Below are positions 54,060 to 63,142 of a stretch of DNA of 64,000 bases, in pieces (the first letter of the stretch is position 1; every line of letters starts with the position of its first letter). Under the pieces are notes generated by a model. That model made no database searches. It saw only the letters and a program-made list of their open reading frames with translations, and was not told the DNA's origin. Position numbers and translations under genes: made by a program. The DNA comes from Caulobacter mirabilis (GTDB lineage: Bacteria; Pseudomonadota; Alphaproteobacteria; Caulobacterales; Caulobacteraceae): contig NZ_CP024201.1 in NCBI RefSeq assembly GCF_002749615.1, positions 992,001 through 1,056,000 on the forward strand, in the 5' to 3' direction.

Positions 54060-54800
54060 ATGACGAACTTGCCTCGCTCGGTCCTGGACTACTGGCGGAC
54101 CATCTTCTCCAGCGGGGCTGTGCTCGTGAGCGACGGCCGGCTCTCGATTGCGGTGAATTCCGATCTCGGAAGCGCGCGTCGCGTCATGATCCTCGAAGAC
54201 GCCGACGGCAACGCGCGCGTCGCCATGACGCCGGCGGTGGCGGAACGCCTGGGCGTCGAAAGGGCCGAGGGCGTCTCCCTGGACGTCCTCAGAAGAAGCC
54301 TGTCGGAGGCCGGCGTGCCCCTGCACGACCCCGACTTCGTCTTCTATCTACCTGATGCTCCACCGCCGGTTCGGCCGATTGACCCGCGGAGCGCGCCTCG
54401 GCGGCTCGCCGAATCCGACCGCGGGGCCTTCGACGCCTTTCAGACCGAGGCGTCTGAACAGGACCTTGAGGACTCCTACGTCGAACTCGACCACTGGGCG
54501 GTGTTCGGATGCTTCGAGGGAGACCGGCTGGTCAGCGCGGCCAGCGCCTATCCCTGGGGCGAGGCGGCTCTGGCGGACCTCGGCGTGCTGACGCTTCCGG
54601 ACGCGCGGGGGCGGGGCCATGCGCGCGCGCTCGTTCAGTCGATCGGCCAATTCGCCCGTGAGCAGGGGTATGAGCTCCAGTACCGCTGCCAGGTGGACAA
54701 CGCGGCGTCGGTCGCCCTGGCGAAGGCGTCCGGTCTGGTGCTCCTCGGTAGGTGGGAAGTGATCAGTCCAGACGCGCCGGACGACGCCGGGGCGAGCTGA
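54060..54800 (+). CDS. GNAT family N-acetyltransferase
   Basis: A 246-residue protein. The last 130 residues form a GNAT domain: SVLELDHW-like strands, then LADLGVLTLPDARGRGHARALV with the acetyl-CoA-binding RGRGHA loop, and NAASVALAKASGL. The N-terminal 110 residues are unlike standard GNATs and may recognise the substrate. The start MTNLPRS or an ATG four codons earlier are both possible; neither has a clear ribosome site. Substrate unknown. Confidence 0.86.
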   Translation: MTNLPRSVLDYWRTIFSSGAVLVSDGRLSIAVNSDLGSARRVMILEDADGNARVAMTPAVAERLGVERAEGVSLDVLRRSLSEAGVPLHDPDFVFYLPDAPPPVRPIDPRSAPRRLAESDRGAFDAFQTEASEQDLEDSYVELDHWAVFGCFEGDRLVSAASAYPWGEAALADLGVLTLPDARGRGHARALVQSIGQFAREQGYELQYRCQVDNAASVALAKASGLVLLGRWEVISPDAPDDAGAS

Positions 54801-54932
54801 ACGAAGAGCGGTTCCCGACGCATGCCGCCGTCTCGCCGCCTCCAATTGTCCTCCCCGCGCTGCTCCTCTAACCTCACGGCGAACGGCGGTCTTCCATCCC
54901 GCCGCCGCCTCGCATCGGCATGGAGAGCGACC

Positions 54933-55352
54933 TTGTTCCTTGTTCGCCGGAAACGGCTTTCGACGCTTGCCGCCGCCGCGGCGGTTCTCGCGCTCGGCGC
55001 GCTCGCGGCCGTCCCGGCCACCGCCGCGGCGCCCGGCGCGGTGAAGCGGGCCTGCCTCATCGAGGGGCGGATGATGGGCGAGACCATCAAGGACTGTTCC
55101 GAAGCCACGATGCCCGGCTCGGCGGAAGACTACGCCAGCCAGTGCCGGGAGAACGTCTCCGCCTTCACCCAGATGGGCGGCTCGGCGACGGCCACCGTCC
55201 TGCCGGCCTGTCCGGCCAAGGCTCAGGCGGCCTGTGTCGGGATCATGGGACAGCCGGCTTCGGCCTACTACTACGCCCGCGACGCCGCCTCCCTGGCGGC
55301 CGCGCAGAAGGGCTGCGTCGCGCAGCGCGGCAAATGGGTCGCCAACCCTTAG
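54933..55352 (+). CDS. Small exported cysteine-containing protein of unknown function
   Basis: A 139-residue protein with a signal peptide (LSTLAAAAAVLALGALAAVPATAAA). The mature part has six Cys (RACLIEG, KDCSE, QCRE, PACPAK, AACVG, GCVAQRG) suggesting three disulfides. I use a TTG start 5 nt after GGAGAG; an ATG at 54822 would add 37 residues of unlike sequence. No family is recognised. It is convergent with the metal-efflux gene, with 9 nt between stops. Confidence 0.65.
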   Translation: MFLVRRKRLSTLAAAAAVLALGALAAVPATAAAPGAVKRACLIEGRMMGETIKDCSEATMPGSAEDYASQCRENVSAFTQMGGSATATVLPACPAKAQAACVGIMGQPASAYYYARDAASLAAAQKGCVAQRGKWVANP

Positions 55353-55361
55353 GCGGGGCGG

Positions 55362-56288
55362 TCAGCGCACTTCGACGGTGAGGTGCGCCAGCTCGTGGAC
55401 CGGCTGCAGGCGTTTGCGCACCTCGTTGCAATCGACGGCGCCGATGACGCTGACGATGGCGGCGTGAGCCTGAGGGCCGACCCGCCAGACGTGAAGGTCG
55501 GTGACTCGGGCGTCGCCGGGCGTCTCAACCAGGTCGCGAACCTCCTCGGCGACATGATCGTCGGTCTGGTCGAGCAGGATGGCCGCCGTGTCGCGCATCA
55601 GGCTCCAGGACCAGCGCCCGATCACGATCGCGCCGACGATCCCCATGGCGGGGTCCAGCCAGGTCCAGCCGAGGAGCCAGCCGGCCAGCAGCGCCACGAT
55701 GGCCAGCACCGAGGTCAGGGCGTCGGCCAGGACGTGCATGTAGGCCGAGCGCAGGTTGTTGTCGTGACCGTCGTGATGGTGATGGTCGTGATCATGGTGA
55801 TGGTCGTGGCCGTATCCATGATGATGCCCCCCGCCCGATAGCAGCAGGGCGCTGGCCAGGTTCACGACGAGGCCCACGGCCGCGACAATCGTCGCCTCGC
55901 CGAAGGCCACCGTCGTCGGCTCGAACAGGCGGCGCACGGATTCCAGGCCGATGCCCAGCGCGATCAGGCCCAGGATCAGGGCCGAGGCGAAGCCGGCCAG
56001 GTCGCCGACCTTGCCGGTGCCGAAGCTGTACCGTTTGTTTGTCGCGTGGCGGCGGGCGTAGGCATAGGCGATGGCGGCTATGCCCAGCGCGCCGGCGTGG
56101 GTCGCCATATGGAAGCCGTCGGCCAACAGCGCCATCGAGCCGGACCAGTAGCCGGCCGCGATCTCCACGACCATCATGGCGGCCGTGAGCGCGACCACCC
56201 ACAGGGTGCGCCGGGCGTTGCGGTCGTGCTGTGCGCCCAGGAAGACGTGATCATGGGCGAAGGCGTCGATGTCGCTGGGCGTCGTCAT
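55362..56288 (-). CDS. dmeF: CDF-family Co/Ni efflux transporter DmeF
   Basis: A 308-residue cation diffusion facilitator. It has six membrane helices, the metal-site HMATHAG and the conserved HVLADALTSVLAI with its Asp. A His-rich cytoplasmic loop of about 25 residues (HHHGYGHDHHHDHDHHHHDGHD) is typical of DmeF and Zn/Co/Ni transporters. Its C-terminal domain ends ELAHLTVEVR. The dmeR gene is directly upstream on the same strand with an 8-nt gap, fixing its role in metal efflux. Confidence 0.93.
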   Translation of the reverse strand: MTTPSDIDAFAHDHVFLGAQHDRNARRTLWVVALTAAMMVVEIAAGYWSGSMALLADGFHMATHAGALGIAAIAYAYARRHATNKRYSFGTGKVGDLAGFASALILGLIALGIGLESVRRLFEPTTVAFGEATIVAAVGLVVNLASALLLSGGGHHHGYGHDHHHDHDHHHHDGHDNNLRSAYMHVLADALTSVLAIVALLAGWLLGWTWLDPAMGIVGAIVIGRWSWSLMRDTAAILLDQTDDHVAEEVRDLVETPGDARVTDLHVWRVGPQAHAAIVSVIGAVDCNEVRKRLQPVHELAHLTVEVR

Positions 56289-56295
56289 GGCAGGC

Positions 56296-56571
56296 CTATT
56301 TCGAATAGCGGCGGAAGGCCTCGATCACCTGTTCCGCGCCCACGGCGCGCTCGGCGTCGGAAAGGCTTGGCCTGGCGACATGCTCGCGGATGTGGTCCTC
56401 GACGATCTCGTCGAGCAGGCCGTTCAGCGCGCCGCGCGTGGCGGCGACCAGGTGCAGGGTCTGGGCGCAGTCGGCGTCGCCTTCGATCGCCCGCTCGATG
56501 GCGGCGACCTGGCCGGCGATGCGGCGGACCCGCTTGAGCAGGGCGTCGGCGTTCGTTTTCGTGTGAGCCAT
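56296..56571 (-). CDS. dmeR: RcnR/DmeR-type metal-sensing repressor
   Basis: A 91-residue CsoR/RcnR-family repressor. The metal-binding signature fits exactly: His3, Cys35, His60 and His64, the HCHH set of the Ni/Co sensors RcnR and DmeR, and not the formaldehyde sensor. The four-helix fold contains RVRRIAGQVAAIERAIEGD. It precedes dmeF in a two-gene operon and would leave its operator, just before its start codon, when Co(II) or Ni(II) binds. Confidence 0.95.
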   Translation of the reverse strand: MAHTKTNADALLKRVRRIAGQVAAIERAIEGDADCAQTLHLVAATRGALNGLLDEIVEDHIREHVARPSLSDAERAVGAEQVIEAFRRYSK

Positions 56572-56574
56572 AGC

Positions 56575-56586
56575 ATACCCCCCTAT
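56575..56586. promoter_or_regulatory. DmeR operator with a six-C tract
   Basis: ATACCCCCCTAT, a six-C (G on the other strand) tract flanked by inverted ATA/TAT arms, 4 nt before the dmeR start. This is the form of RcnR/DmeR operators, whose core is a G6 tract between inverted arms. Confidence 0.8.
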
Positions 56587-56654
56587 CCTATATTGGACGG
56601 GGAGGTAAGAGGCGCCGAAGATGTGAGCCTTGGAGGAAGAGCGGGCGGACGGCT

Positions 56655-57830
56655 CTACGCCGCCCGCACCGCCGTTTCGATGAAGCCGCCGCCGAGGACG
56701 CGGGTCGGGTCTTCCGGCGCGTAGAGCACGCAGGCCTGGCCCGGGGCGACGCTTTCTTCCGGCGTGTCCAGCGCCACGGCGATCTGGCCATCGATCAGAG
56801 TCAGGCGGCCGGGGACCGGCTCGCGGGTCGAGCGCACGCGCGCCAGCACCGCGCGGCCGGCGTCGGCCGCTTCGGCGATGGCGGCTTCTTCGCCCAGCCA
56901 GTTGTCTTCCTTCAGCGTCAGGGCGCGGGTCAGCAGCGCTTCGCGCGGGCCGACGATCACCTGGCGCCGGTCGGCGTCGATCTTGGTCACGAACAGCGGC
57001 TCGCCCGTGCCGCCGCCGACTTTCAGGCCGCGGCGTTGGCCGATGGTGTAGCGGGTGACGCCTTCGTGGCGGCCCAGCGTGCGGCCGTCCATGTGCACGA
57101 TGTCGCCCGCCTCCGCGCCCTGGGGCCGCAGGCGGTCGATGATCGTGTGATACTTGCCTTCCGGAACGAAGCAGATGTCCTGGCTGTCGGGCTTATCGGC
57201 CACCGACAGGTCGAGCTCCGCCGCCATCCCGCGGACCGCCGGCTTGGGCAGACTGCCCAGGGGGAAGCGCAGGAAGTCGAGCTGTTCGCGCGTGGTCGCG
57301 AACAGGAAATAGCTCTGGTCGCGGTTGGCGTCGGCGGCGCGGTGCAGCTGCGGGCCGTTCGGACCGTCCTCGCGGCGGACGTAGTGGCCGGTCGCCATCG
57401 CTTCGGCGCCCAGGTCACGGGCGACGTCCAGCAGGTCGCGGAACTTGACGGTCTGATTGCAGCGCACGCAGGGGATCGGCGTCTCGCCGCGCAGATAGGC
57501 GTCGGCGAAGTCCTCGATGACCTGCTGCTTGAAGCGGCTTTCGTAGTCGAGGACGTAGTGCGGGATGCCGATCGCCTCCGCCGCCTGGCGGGCGTCGAGG
57601 ATGTCCTGGCCGGCGCAGCAGGCGCCCTTCTTCTGGATCGCCGCGCCGTGGTCGTAGAGCTGCAGCGTCACGCCCACCACATCATAGCCGGCCTTGGCCA
57701 GCAGGGCGGCGGTTACGGTGGAGTCGACGCCGCCGGACATGGCCGCGACCACGCGTGTCCCCGTCGGCAGTCCGACGGCCGCGCGCACGACGTCGTCGGC
57801 GATGTCCGCGATGGGCAGATGGGCGTTCAT
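56655..57830 (-). CDS. mnmA: tRNA-specific 2-thiouridylase MnmA
   Basis: A 391-residue MnmA, which thiolates U34 in tRNAs for Lys, Glu and Gln. The ATP-pyrophosphatase P-loop [15 protein letters not shown], the catalytic Cys in [11 protein letters not shown], and the second Cys in [10 protein letters not shown] are in order. [15 protein letters not shown] segment is typical. Length is normal, with a slightly long N-terminus before the P-loop. It is followed by flgL with a 54-nt gap. Confidence 0.97.
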   Translation of the reverse strand: MNAHLPIADIADDVVRAAVGLPTGTRVVAAMSGGVDSTVTAALLAKAGYDVVGVTLQLYDHGAAIQKKGACCAGQDILDARQAAEAIGIPHYVLDYESRFKQQVIEDFADAYLRGETPIPCVRCNQTVKFRDLLDVARDLGAEAMATGHYVRREDGPNGPQLHRAADANRDQSYFLFATTREQLDFLRFPLGSLPKPAVRGMAAELDLSVADKPDSQDICFVPEGKYHTIIDRLRPQGAEAGDIVHMDGRTLGRHEGVTRYTIGQRRGLKVGGGTGEPLFVTKIDADRRQVIVGPREALLTRALTLKEDNWLGEEAAIAEAADAGRAVLARVRSTREPVPGRLTLIDGQIAVALDTPEESVAPGQACVLYAPEDPTRVLGGGFIETAVRAA

Positions 57831-57884
57831 GCCGCGCTATTTAGAGTGTGCGGGCCGAAATTGCGACCCGGCGCCCTGTCGCGC

Positions 57885-58805
57885 CTACTTCAGCAGCCCG
57901 AGCAGGGAGCTCTGGCTCAGGGAGTTGAACACCTGGGCCGAGGCCTGGACCGCGACCTGGGCCTTCTCGAGCTCGCTGATCGCCTTGGGCATGTTGGCGT
58001 CGGTGATGCCGCCGACCAGGCCGTCGAGCATCAGCTTGCGGGCTTCCTGGCTCTCGATGGTCTTCTCGACGCGGTTCTGCAGCAGGCCGTTGGCCGCGGC
58101 GGCGTTGGTCAGGCTGGTGCGGGCGCCGTCGAAGTCGTCGAGCATGCCCTGCAGGAAGTTGGCCTGGGCCGTGGTCAACTGTCCGGTGAAGGGGCCGTTG
58201 GCCTCGACATAGGCCTGGACGTCGCGGAAGGCGGTGAACAGGCCGGTCCCCAGTTCGTCGGCCAGGAAGCCGGTCTGGATCGTCGAGGTCTCGTCGAGGC
58301 GGCTGACCGTCTTCAGGCCGTCGTTCTTGAACACGTTGGCCACCGGACCGGCCGTGAGATCCGACAGCTTCTGGGCCGTGACCGGCGTGGTCTCCGACTG
58401 GCCGCCCGCGAACAGGTAGCGCCCGCCGAACTTGGCGTTCAGGGACTCGCTGGCCGAGGCGAACAGGCTGGAGAGCTGGTTCATCAGGGCTTCGCCGCGG
58501 TTGTTGGCCAAGGCGTCCATGATCGCCTGCTTGGCGTCGCCGGCGGCGTCGGCGACCTGGGTCAGGGCCAGGTTCTGGGAATCCAGCTTGGAGGCCAGGG
58601 TTTCGGACTGGTCCAGGAAGCCCTGCACCCGGGTCTGGATGGTGCGGGTGGCCAGCAGGGTCTCGGCGCTGTTGGCGTATCCCTTGAGGCTGTTGGCGAC
58701 CTTCTGGCTGGAGACCTGCTCGTTGGCCTGCTGGGCCTTGAGCTGGGCTTTCATCAGATTGTCGAGGACGCTGGAGTAGCTGAAGCTGGTGGCGACGCGG
58801 TTCAT
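57885..58805 (-). CDS. flgL: Flagellar hook-associated protein 3 FlgL
   Basis: A 306-residue FlgL, the junction protein between hook and filament. The N-terminus MNRVATSFSYSSVLDNLMKAQLKAQ and C-terminus QVAVQASAQVFNSLSQSSLLGLLK form the D0/D1 coiled-coil ends of the flagellin-like fold, with a variable middle domain between. It starts 5 nt after the flgK stop, so the two are co-transcribed. Confidence 0.93.
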   Translation of the reverse strand: MNRVATSFSYSSVLDNLMKAQLKAQQANEQVSSQKVANSLKGYANSAETLLATRTIQTRVQGFLDQSETLASKLDSQNLALTQVADAAGDAKQAIMDALANNRGEALMNQLSSLFASASESLNAKFGGRYLFAGGQSETTPVTAQKLSDLTAGPVANVFKNDGLKTVSRLDETSTIQTGFLADELGTGLFTAFRDVQAYVEANGPFTGQLTTAQANFLQGMLDDFDGARTSLTNAAAANGLLQNRVEKTIESQEARKLMLDGLVGGITDANMPKAISELEKAQVAVQASAQVFNSLSQSSLLGLLK

Positions 58806-58810
58806 GGCGC

Positions 58811-60940
58811 TCAGTTCCCGGTCATGGCCAGCAGCACGTCGTACATGTCCTTGCTCGCCTGGACGAGGCGGGCGGACGCGGCGAAGGCCTGCTGGTAGGT
58901 GGTCATGCTGATCAGTTCCTGGTCGAGGTTGACGGCCTCGGCCGAGGTGCGGCGGGCGTTGGCTTCCGTCGCGACGGACTTGGCGATCTCTTCGCGCGAG
59001 GCGGCGGCGTCGGACTTGCGGCCGATCGAGCCGGCGAACTCGCTGGCGTAGCGCGAGACGGTCATCGAGGCTGCGGCGGTCCCGCCCACGGCGTCGAACT
59101 TGGCCATGGTCTCGCCGGCCTTCGACAGCAGGATCGCGCCGCGGCCGTCGCCGACCGCCAGGGCCGGCTTGCCTGCCGCCGCCTGGGCCAGGTCGAGCTT
59201 GGCCAGGCCGAGGCTGGCCGGGTTGGCGGCGATGTCGGTCCGAACTTCCAGCGTGTTGATCCGGCCGGAGCGCTGCGCGGCGCCGATCCCGAACAGCTGC
59301 GACATCGACGGGCCGCCCGGACCCCCGTGCACGGTGTTGTCCTGCACCACCGAGATCGAGGCGCCGTTGCCGCCGCTGGCCTTGAAGCTCAAGGCGCCGT
59401 CGGCGTCGAGGCTGTACTGTCCGTACAGGCCGACCCCGCCGGTCGGCGAGTTCAGGGCGTCGAGCAGGTCCTGCATCGTGCCGCCGGCCGGCACGGCGAC
59501 GCTGACGTCGCGGATCCGGGAGCCGGTCCCGTCGGCGATGCGCAAGCTGATCGTCTGGCCCGCCGTGAAGCCGTGCGCGTCGGTCGGCTTCAGCCCGGTC
59601 TCGTAGTTGGTGAAGCCCTTCGAGGTGACGAGATCGTTGAGGCCGAAGAAGTGCGAGAAGCCCTTGCCGGCCTTCTGGGCCGGCGTCGTCGCATCGTCGC
59701 TGATCGCCACGCCGCGGCCGGCCGCGCCGGTCAGGCTCAGCGCGCCGTTGGCGAAGGAGGCGGTCGCCTGGCCGCCCAGGGCGGTGTTCAGCGTGCCTAG
59801 GAAGCTGGCCGGCGTGAACGGCGTCGAGCCGGGAACGCCGCCGACGGACATCGTGCCGGCGTCGAAGTCGATCTCGACCTGGCGGGTGATCATGCCGTTG
59901 GCGTCGAGAACCGCCACGGTGGTCTTGCCGGTGAAGCCGCCGACCGCGGTCGACAGATCGAGGCCGGTGTTGCGTCCGGTCAGCTTGTTGGGCGCCGGCA
60001 CCGGCGAAGAGGCGTTATGGGCGCGGTTCAGCTCGTCGACCGCGCGGGTGACGAACTCCGACAGCTGCTCGCTGATCGCCGGCAGTTCCTTGTCGCGCAG
60101 GTCCATCAGACCGCGGATCTCGCCGCCGGTGATCTTGCCCATGATGGTCTGGGCCTGGCTGGAGCCGGGCAGGGTGACCGCGATCTCGCCCGAGACGCCT
60201 TCCTTGCGTACGTAGGAGAGCTTGGCGGCGCCGCCGGCCCCGGCCAGCGCGGCGCCGTCGGACGCACGAATGACGACCCCGCCGTTGCCCCGCTGGCTGA
60301 CGTTGACGTCCATCAGGCCGGAGAGCTCGTCGATGAGCTGGCTCTGGATATTCTCGGAACCCGTAGCGTCTCCGCCCTGGATCTTGGCGCGGCTGATGTC
60401 GCCGTTCAGGCCCTCGATCTGCCCGAGCAGCTGGTTGACGCGCTCGATGTTGGCGCTGATCCGGCTATCGGCCTCGGTCTGCAGATCCTTCAGCGAGGCG
60501 CCGATGCGCTTGGCCTCGCTGAGGAAGTCGCTGACGCCGTCGATCGCCTGGTCACGCCGGATCGCGGACGACGGGTCGTTCGCGGCGGCCGAGAAGGCGG
60601 TGTAGATGTCGTCCAGCCGGCTGAAGAACGAGCTCTTGCCGCTGGGGTCGCCGAATAGCGCCTGGACCCGGTCCATGTTCTGCGAGACGACGTTGGCCTC
60701 GGCCGAGCTCGCTCGCGCCGTCAGGGCCGCGCGCTGCAGGAACTGATCGGCGGCCCGCCGGATCTGGGCGATGTCCACCCCGACGCCCATGCCCGCCGAC
60801 ACCAGCGGCCGCTGATCCACAAGCTTGCGGACGTAGCCTGGGGTGTTGACGTTGGCGATGTTGTCCGAGACGGCCCGCAGGCCGGTCTGGGCGGCGTTCA
60901 AGCCGCTGTTCGCCGCCGACATGATCGCGCTGAGGCTCAT
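58811..60940 (-). CDS. flgK: Flagellar hook-associated protein 1 FlgK
   Basis: A 709-residue FlgK, the first hook-filament junction protein. The N-terminus reads SLSAIMSAANSGLNAAQTGLRAVSDNIANVNTPGYVRK, with the rod-hook ANVNTPGY motif. The C-terminus ends VNLDQELISMTTYQQAFAASARLVQ, as in other FlgK proteins. At 709 residues it is longer than the enteric form, matching the long alphaproteobacterial version. It is read with flgL from a sigma-54 promoter upstream. Confidence 0.95.
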   Translation of the reverse strand: MSLSAIMSAANSGLNAAQTGLRAVSDNIANVNTPGYVRKLVDQRPLVSAGMGVGVDIAQIRRAADQFLQRAALTARASSAEANVVSQNMDRVQALFGDPSGKSSFFSRLDDIYTAFSAAANDPSSAIRRDQAIDGVSDFLSEAKRIGASLKDLQTEADSRISANIERVNQLLGQIEGLNGDISRAKIQGGDATGSENIQSQLIDELSGLMDVNVSQRGNGGVVIRASDGAALAGAGGAAKLSYVRKEGVSGEIAVTLPGSSQAQTIMGKITGGEIRGLMDLRDKELPAISEQLSEFVTRAVDELNRAHNASSPVPAPNKLTGRNTGLDLSTAVGGFTGKTTVAVLDANGMITRQVEIDFDAGTMSVGGVPGSTPFTPASFLGTLNTALGGQATASFANGALSLTGAAGRGVAISDDATTPAQKAGKGFSHFFGLNDLVTSKGFTNYETGLKPTDAHGFTAGQTISLRIADGTGSRIRDVSVAVPAGGTMQDLLDALNSPTGGVGLYGQYSLDADGALSFKASGGNGASISVVQDNTVHGGPGGPSMSQLFGIGAAQRSGRINTLEVRTDIAANPASLGLAKLDLAQAAAGKPALAVGDGRGAILLSKAGETMAKFDAVGGTAAASMTVSRYASEFAGSIGRKSDAAASREEIAKSVATEANARRTSAEAVNLDQELISMTTYQQAFAASARLVQASKDMYDVLLAMTGN

Positions 60941-60957
60941 GCGCCTTGCCCTCCGCA

Positions 60958-61156
60958 CCCGGCAAAGCCTGGCGCCCGTTCCGGCCGAATTTGCCGGGCG
61001 AACGCGGAGGCGCTCGCGTAGGGGGCTGCTAAGCTGTTGAAATTCATAGCCTATGGTTCCGTGGGCCGGGTGACCCGCCAAATCACAGCGCAAGAGCGGC
61101 GCCAGAAGGCTCAGGGCGGCAGTTGTCGCCCTTGGGGGGCGTTCTCGCCCGGCAAA
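60958..61156. promoter_or_regulatory. Three CCCGGCAAA repeats between flgK and fliK
   Basis: CCCGGCAAA occurs at 60958-60966 and 61148-61156 on the plus strand and as TTTGCCGGG at 60990-60998. They lie within 200 bp of the 395-nt divergent gap, upstream of both sigma-54 promoters. In Caulobacter the FlbD activator binds enhancer (ftr) sites in such gaps, so these are candidates; the match to a known consensus is from memory. Confidence 0.5.
61090..61104 (-). promoter_or_regulatory. Sigma-54 promoter for flgK-flgL
   Basis: Read on the minus strand, TGGC-N7-TTGC: the -24 TGGC at 61104-61101 and the -12 TTGC at 61093-61090, with the exact spacing of sigma-54 promoters. Transcription would start near 61078, about 140 nt before flgK. 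Several candidate enhancer repeats lie around it. Confidence 0.65.
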
Positions 61157-61242
61157 AAGAGCCTCGGCGCGTTGGGGCGGATTGGTCGTCGATGCGGTAA
61201 TTACTCTAGTGAAAACAGTGCCTTGAACAATTGTAACGCGGT

Positions 61243-61257
61243 TGGCCCGAGGGTTGC
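61243..61257 (+). promoter_or_regulatory. Sigma-54 promoter for fliK-flgD-flgE
   Basis: TGGCCCG-AGGG-TTGC with TGGC-N7-TTGC spacing and a T before it, close to the consensus TGGCACG-N4-TTGC. Transcription would start near 61268, about 70 nt before fliK. This is the expected promoter class for hook genes in Caulobacter. Confidence 0.75.
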
Positions 61258-61335
61258 TTTGGATGGGTCGAATGATCCGGGCGCAGCAGGCGCCGCCAAG
61301 TTCTCCCAATCGCTTCAGGGGCGCTCCCGCCTGCC

Positions 61336-63132
61336 ATGACCGCGTTCGCGTCGACCCTTCTTGCCGCCCTGCCGGGCGTCGCCCAGCCCGGGAAGACCGG
61401 GACGGACGGCGCGGACGGCGGCCTGGGCGGCGTGTTCGACGCTTTGCTGGCCAATCTGAGCGCCGGCCTGGCGACGACGCCGGACGGCGCGAAGGCCGGC
61501 GGCGCGGGAGGCGAGGGCGAAGGCGCCGCGACGGATCAGCAGGCGGGGGCCTCGGCCGGTCTCGTTGAGCAGGCTCTGGCTGCGGCCATGGTCCTTCCGC
61601 TTGCCCAGACCGCGGTCCAGTCCCCGGCGCTGGCCGAGGGTGGCGGGGACGCGGCGCCAGGCGTCGCGCCCATGGCTTCGCCGGTTCCGATCCCGGCGCT
61701 GGTCGCCGAGACTGGCGCCGAGGCTGGGCCTTCCGAGCCGTCGCCGCATCAGGACGCCGCGGCGGCCGCCGCCTCTCTAGCGACTGGGATTGAGACTCCT
61801 GCGGCGCCCACGGCGGCCGTCATGCCCGAGCCGTCGGCCGATCCGATCGCCGCACCGCCGTCGAGCGAGGCCGTGTCGGTCGAGTCCAAGGCCGCCGCCG
61901 TCAAACCGTCCCAGCCCGAGGCTGCGCCGCAGACTCCGACGGCCACGCCTATCGCCGCGCCGACGGTTCAGGCCCAGGCCGCCGCGGTCGCGCGGCCGGC
62001 CGCCGGCCCCAAGCCCGCCGAGCCGAAGGTTGTCGAAGCCGCGCCGACGCCGGAGGCGCCGGCTTCGGCGGGGGATGAAGCGCCTGCGCCGTCGCGCGCC
62101 TCCGCCGCGACGGACGTCCGCCCGGCGGCGGCTCCGCAGACAGGAGCTTCGCCACAGACCGCCGCGATGATGACCGCGCCTGCCGCTGCGAAGGCGCCGG
62201 CCGCCAAGACCGCGCCTGAAGCGATCCCCGCGGCCGCCATCGCGGTCGCCGCCGTCGCGGTCGAGGCGGAAGCCGAAGGTCCGGTCCAGGCCGACGCCGT
62301 CCGCGTCGGAACGACCGCCGCTGCGACTCCTGCCGCCGCCCAGGCGGCGACTCCTGCGGCGGCGGTTGTCGTCGCCGAAGCCCGTCCGACCCCGCGCGCG
62401 GCTTCGACGAAGGCCGAGCGCGCCGCCGTGGCGGCGTCAGCGAACCCGACCGCCGCGGCGACGCGCGCGGACGCCCTTCCGATCGGCTTCGCCGCGACCC
62501 AGGCCGCCGATGCGGCGGACGAAGGCCTGGTCGACGCCGTTGTCGCGCCGGCCCTGGCCGAGGCTTCGCCGGACGCGCCGCCGCCGGCCGATGCGGATCA
62601 GCCGCTGCCGCCCGCGCCCGCCGACATCCGCGCTGGAGGCCAGGCCGTGGGCGCGCACGCCGCGGCGATGACCCAGCCCGGCGCCCACGCCTCCGCCGAG
62701 ACGGTGGCCAAGCTGTCGGCCGACATCGCCCGCAAGCTTGAGGCCCAGTCCTCGAAGTTCGAGCTGCAGCTCGACCCGATGGGTCTGGGCAAGGTCGACG
62801 TCAGCGTCGAGATCGCGGCCGACGGCCGGCTGACCGCCGCGCTGACCTTCGAGTCGAACCAGGCCGCCGCCGAGCTGCGCGGCCGGTCGGGCGAACTGCG
62901 GGCGGCCCTGGAGCGCGCCGGCTTCGACGTCTCCGACAACAGCTTGAGTTTCGACTTCTCGGGTCAGGGGCAGGGCTTCGGCGGTCGCGAGACCGGCGAA
63001 CAGCCGCAGCGCGCCTTCTCCGCCCGCGCCTTCCAGACCGCCCAAGCCGGCCTCGACGAGGCCGACGCCCTGGCGGCCGTTGCTTCCACCCGTTCGCGCG
63101 CCGCCGCCGGCGGCGTCGATATCCGTATCTGA
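61336..63132 (+). CDS. fliK: Flagellar hook-length control protein FliK
   Basis: A 598-residue FliK. The central part (about residues 100-440) is a disordered Ala/Pro-rich stretch, as expected of the molecular ruler. The conserved C-terminal Flg_hook domain (about 460-540) reads SSKFELQLDPMGLGKVDVSVEIA, then LTAALTFESNQAAAELRGR and LRAALERAGFDV. It sets hook length and switches export specificity. It starts the fliK-flgD-flgE operon behind a sigma-54 promoter. Confidence 0.93.
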   Translation: MTAFASTLLAALPGVAQPGKTGTDGADGGLGGVFDALLANLSAGLATTPDGAKAGGAGGEGEGAATDQQAGASAGLVEQALAAAMVLPLAQTAVQSPALAEGGGDAAPGVAPMASPVPIPALVAETGAEAGPSEPSPHQDAAAAAASLATGIETPAAPTAAVMPEPSADPIAAPPSSEAVSVESKAAAVKPSQPEAAPQTPTATPIAAPTVQAQAAAVARPAAGPKPAEPKVVEAAPTPEAPASAGDEAPAPSRASAATDVRPAAAPQTGASPQTAAMMTAPAAAKAPAAKTAPEAIPAAAIAVAAVAVEAEAEGPVQADAVRVGTTAAATPAAAQAATPAAAVVVAEARPTPRAASTKAERAAVAASANPTAAATRADALPIGFAATQAADAADEGLVDAVVAPALAEASPDAPPPADADQPLPPAPADIRAGGQAVGAHAAAMTQPGAHASAETVAKLSADIARKLEAQSSKFELQLDPMGLGKVDVSVEIAADGRLTAALTFESNQAAAELRGRSGELRAALERAGFDVSDNSLSFDFSGQGQGFGGRETGEQPQRAFSARAFQTAQAGLDEADALAAVASTRSRAAAGGVDIRI

Positions 63133-63142
63133 GGGACAGGCC

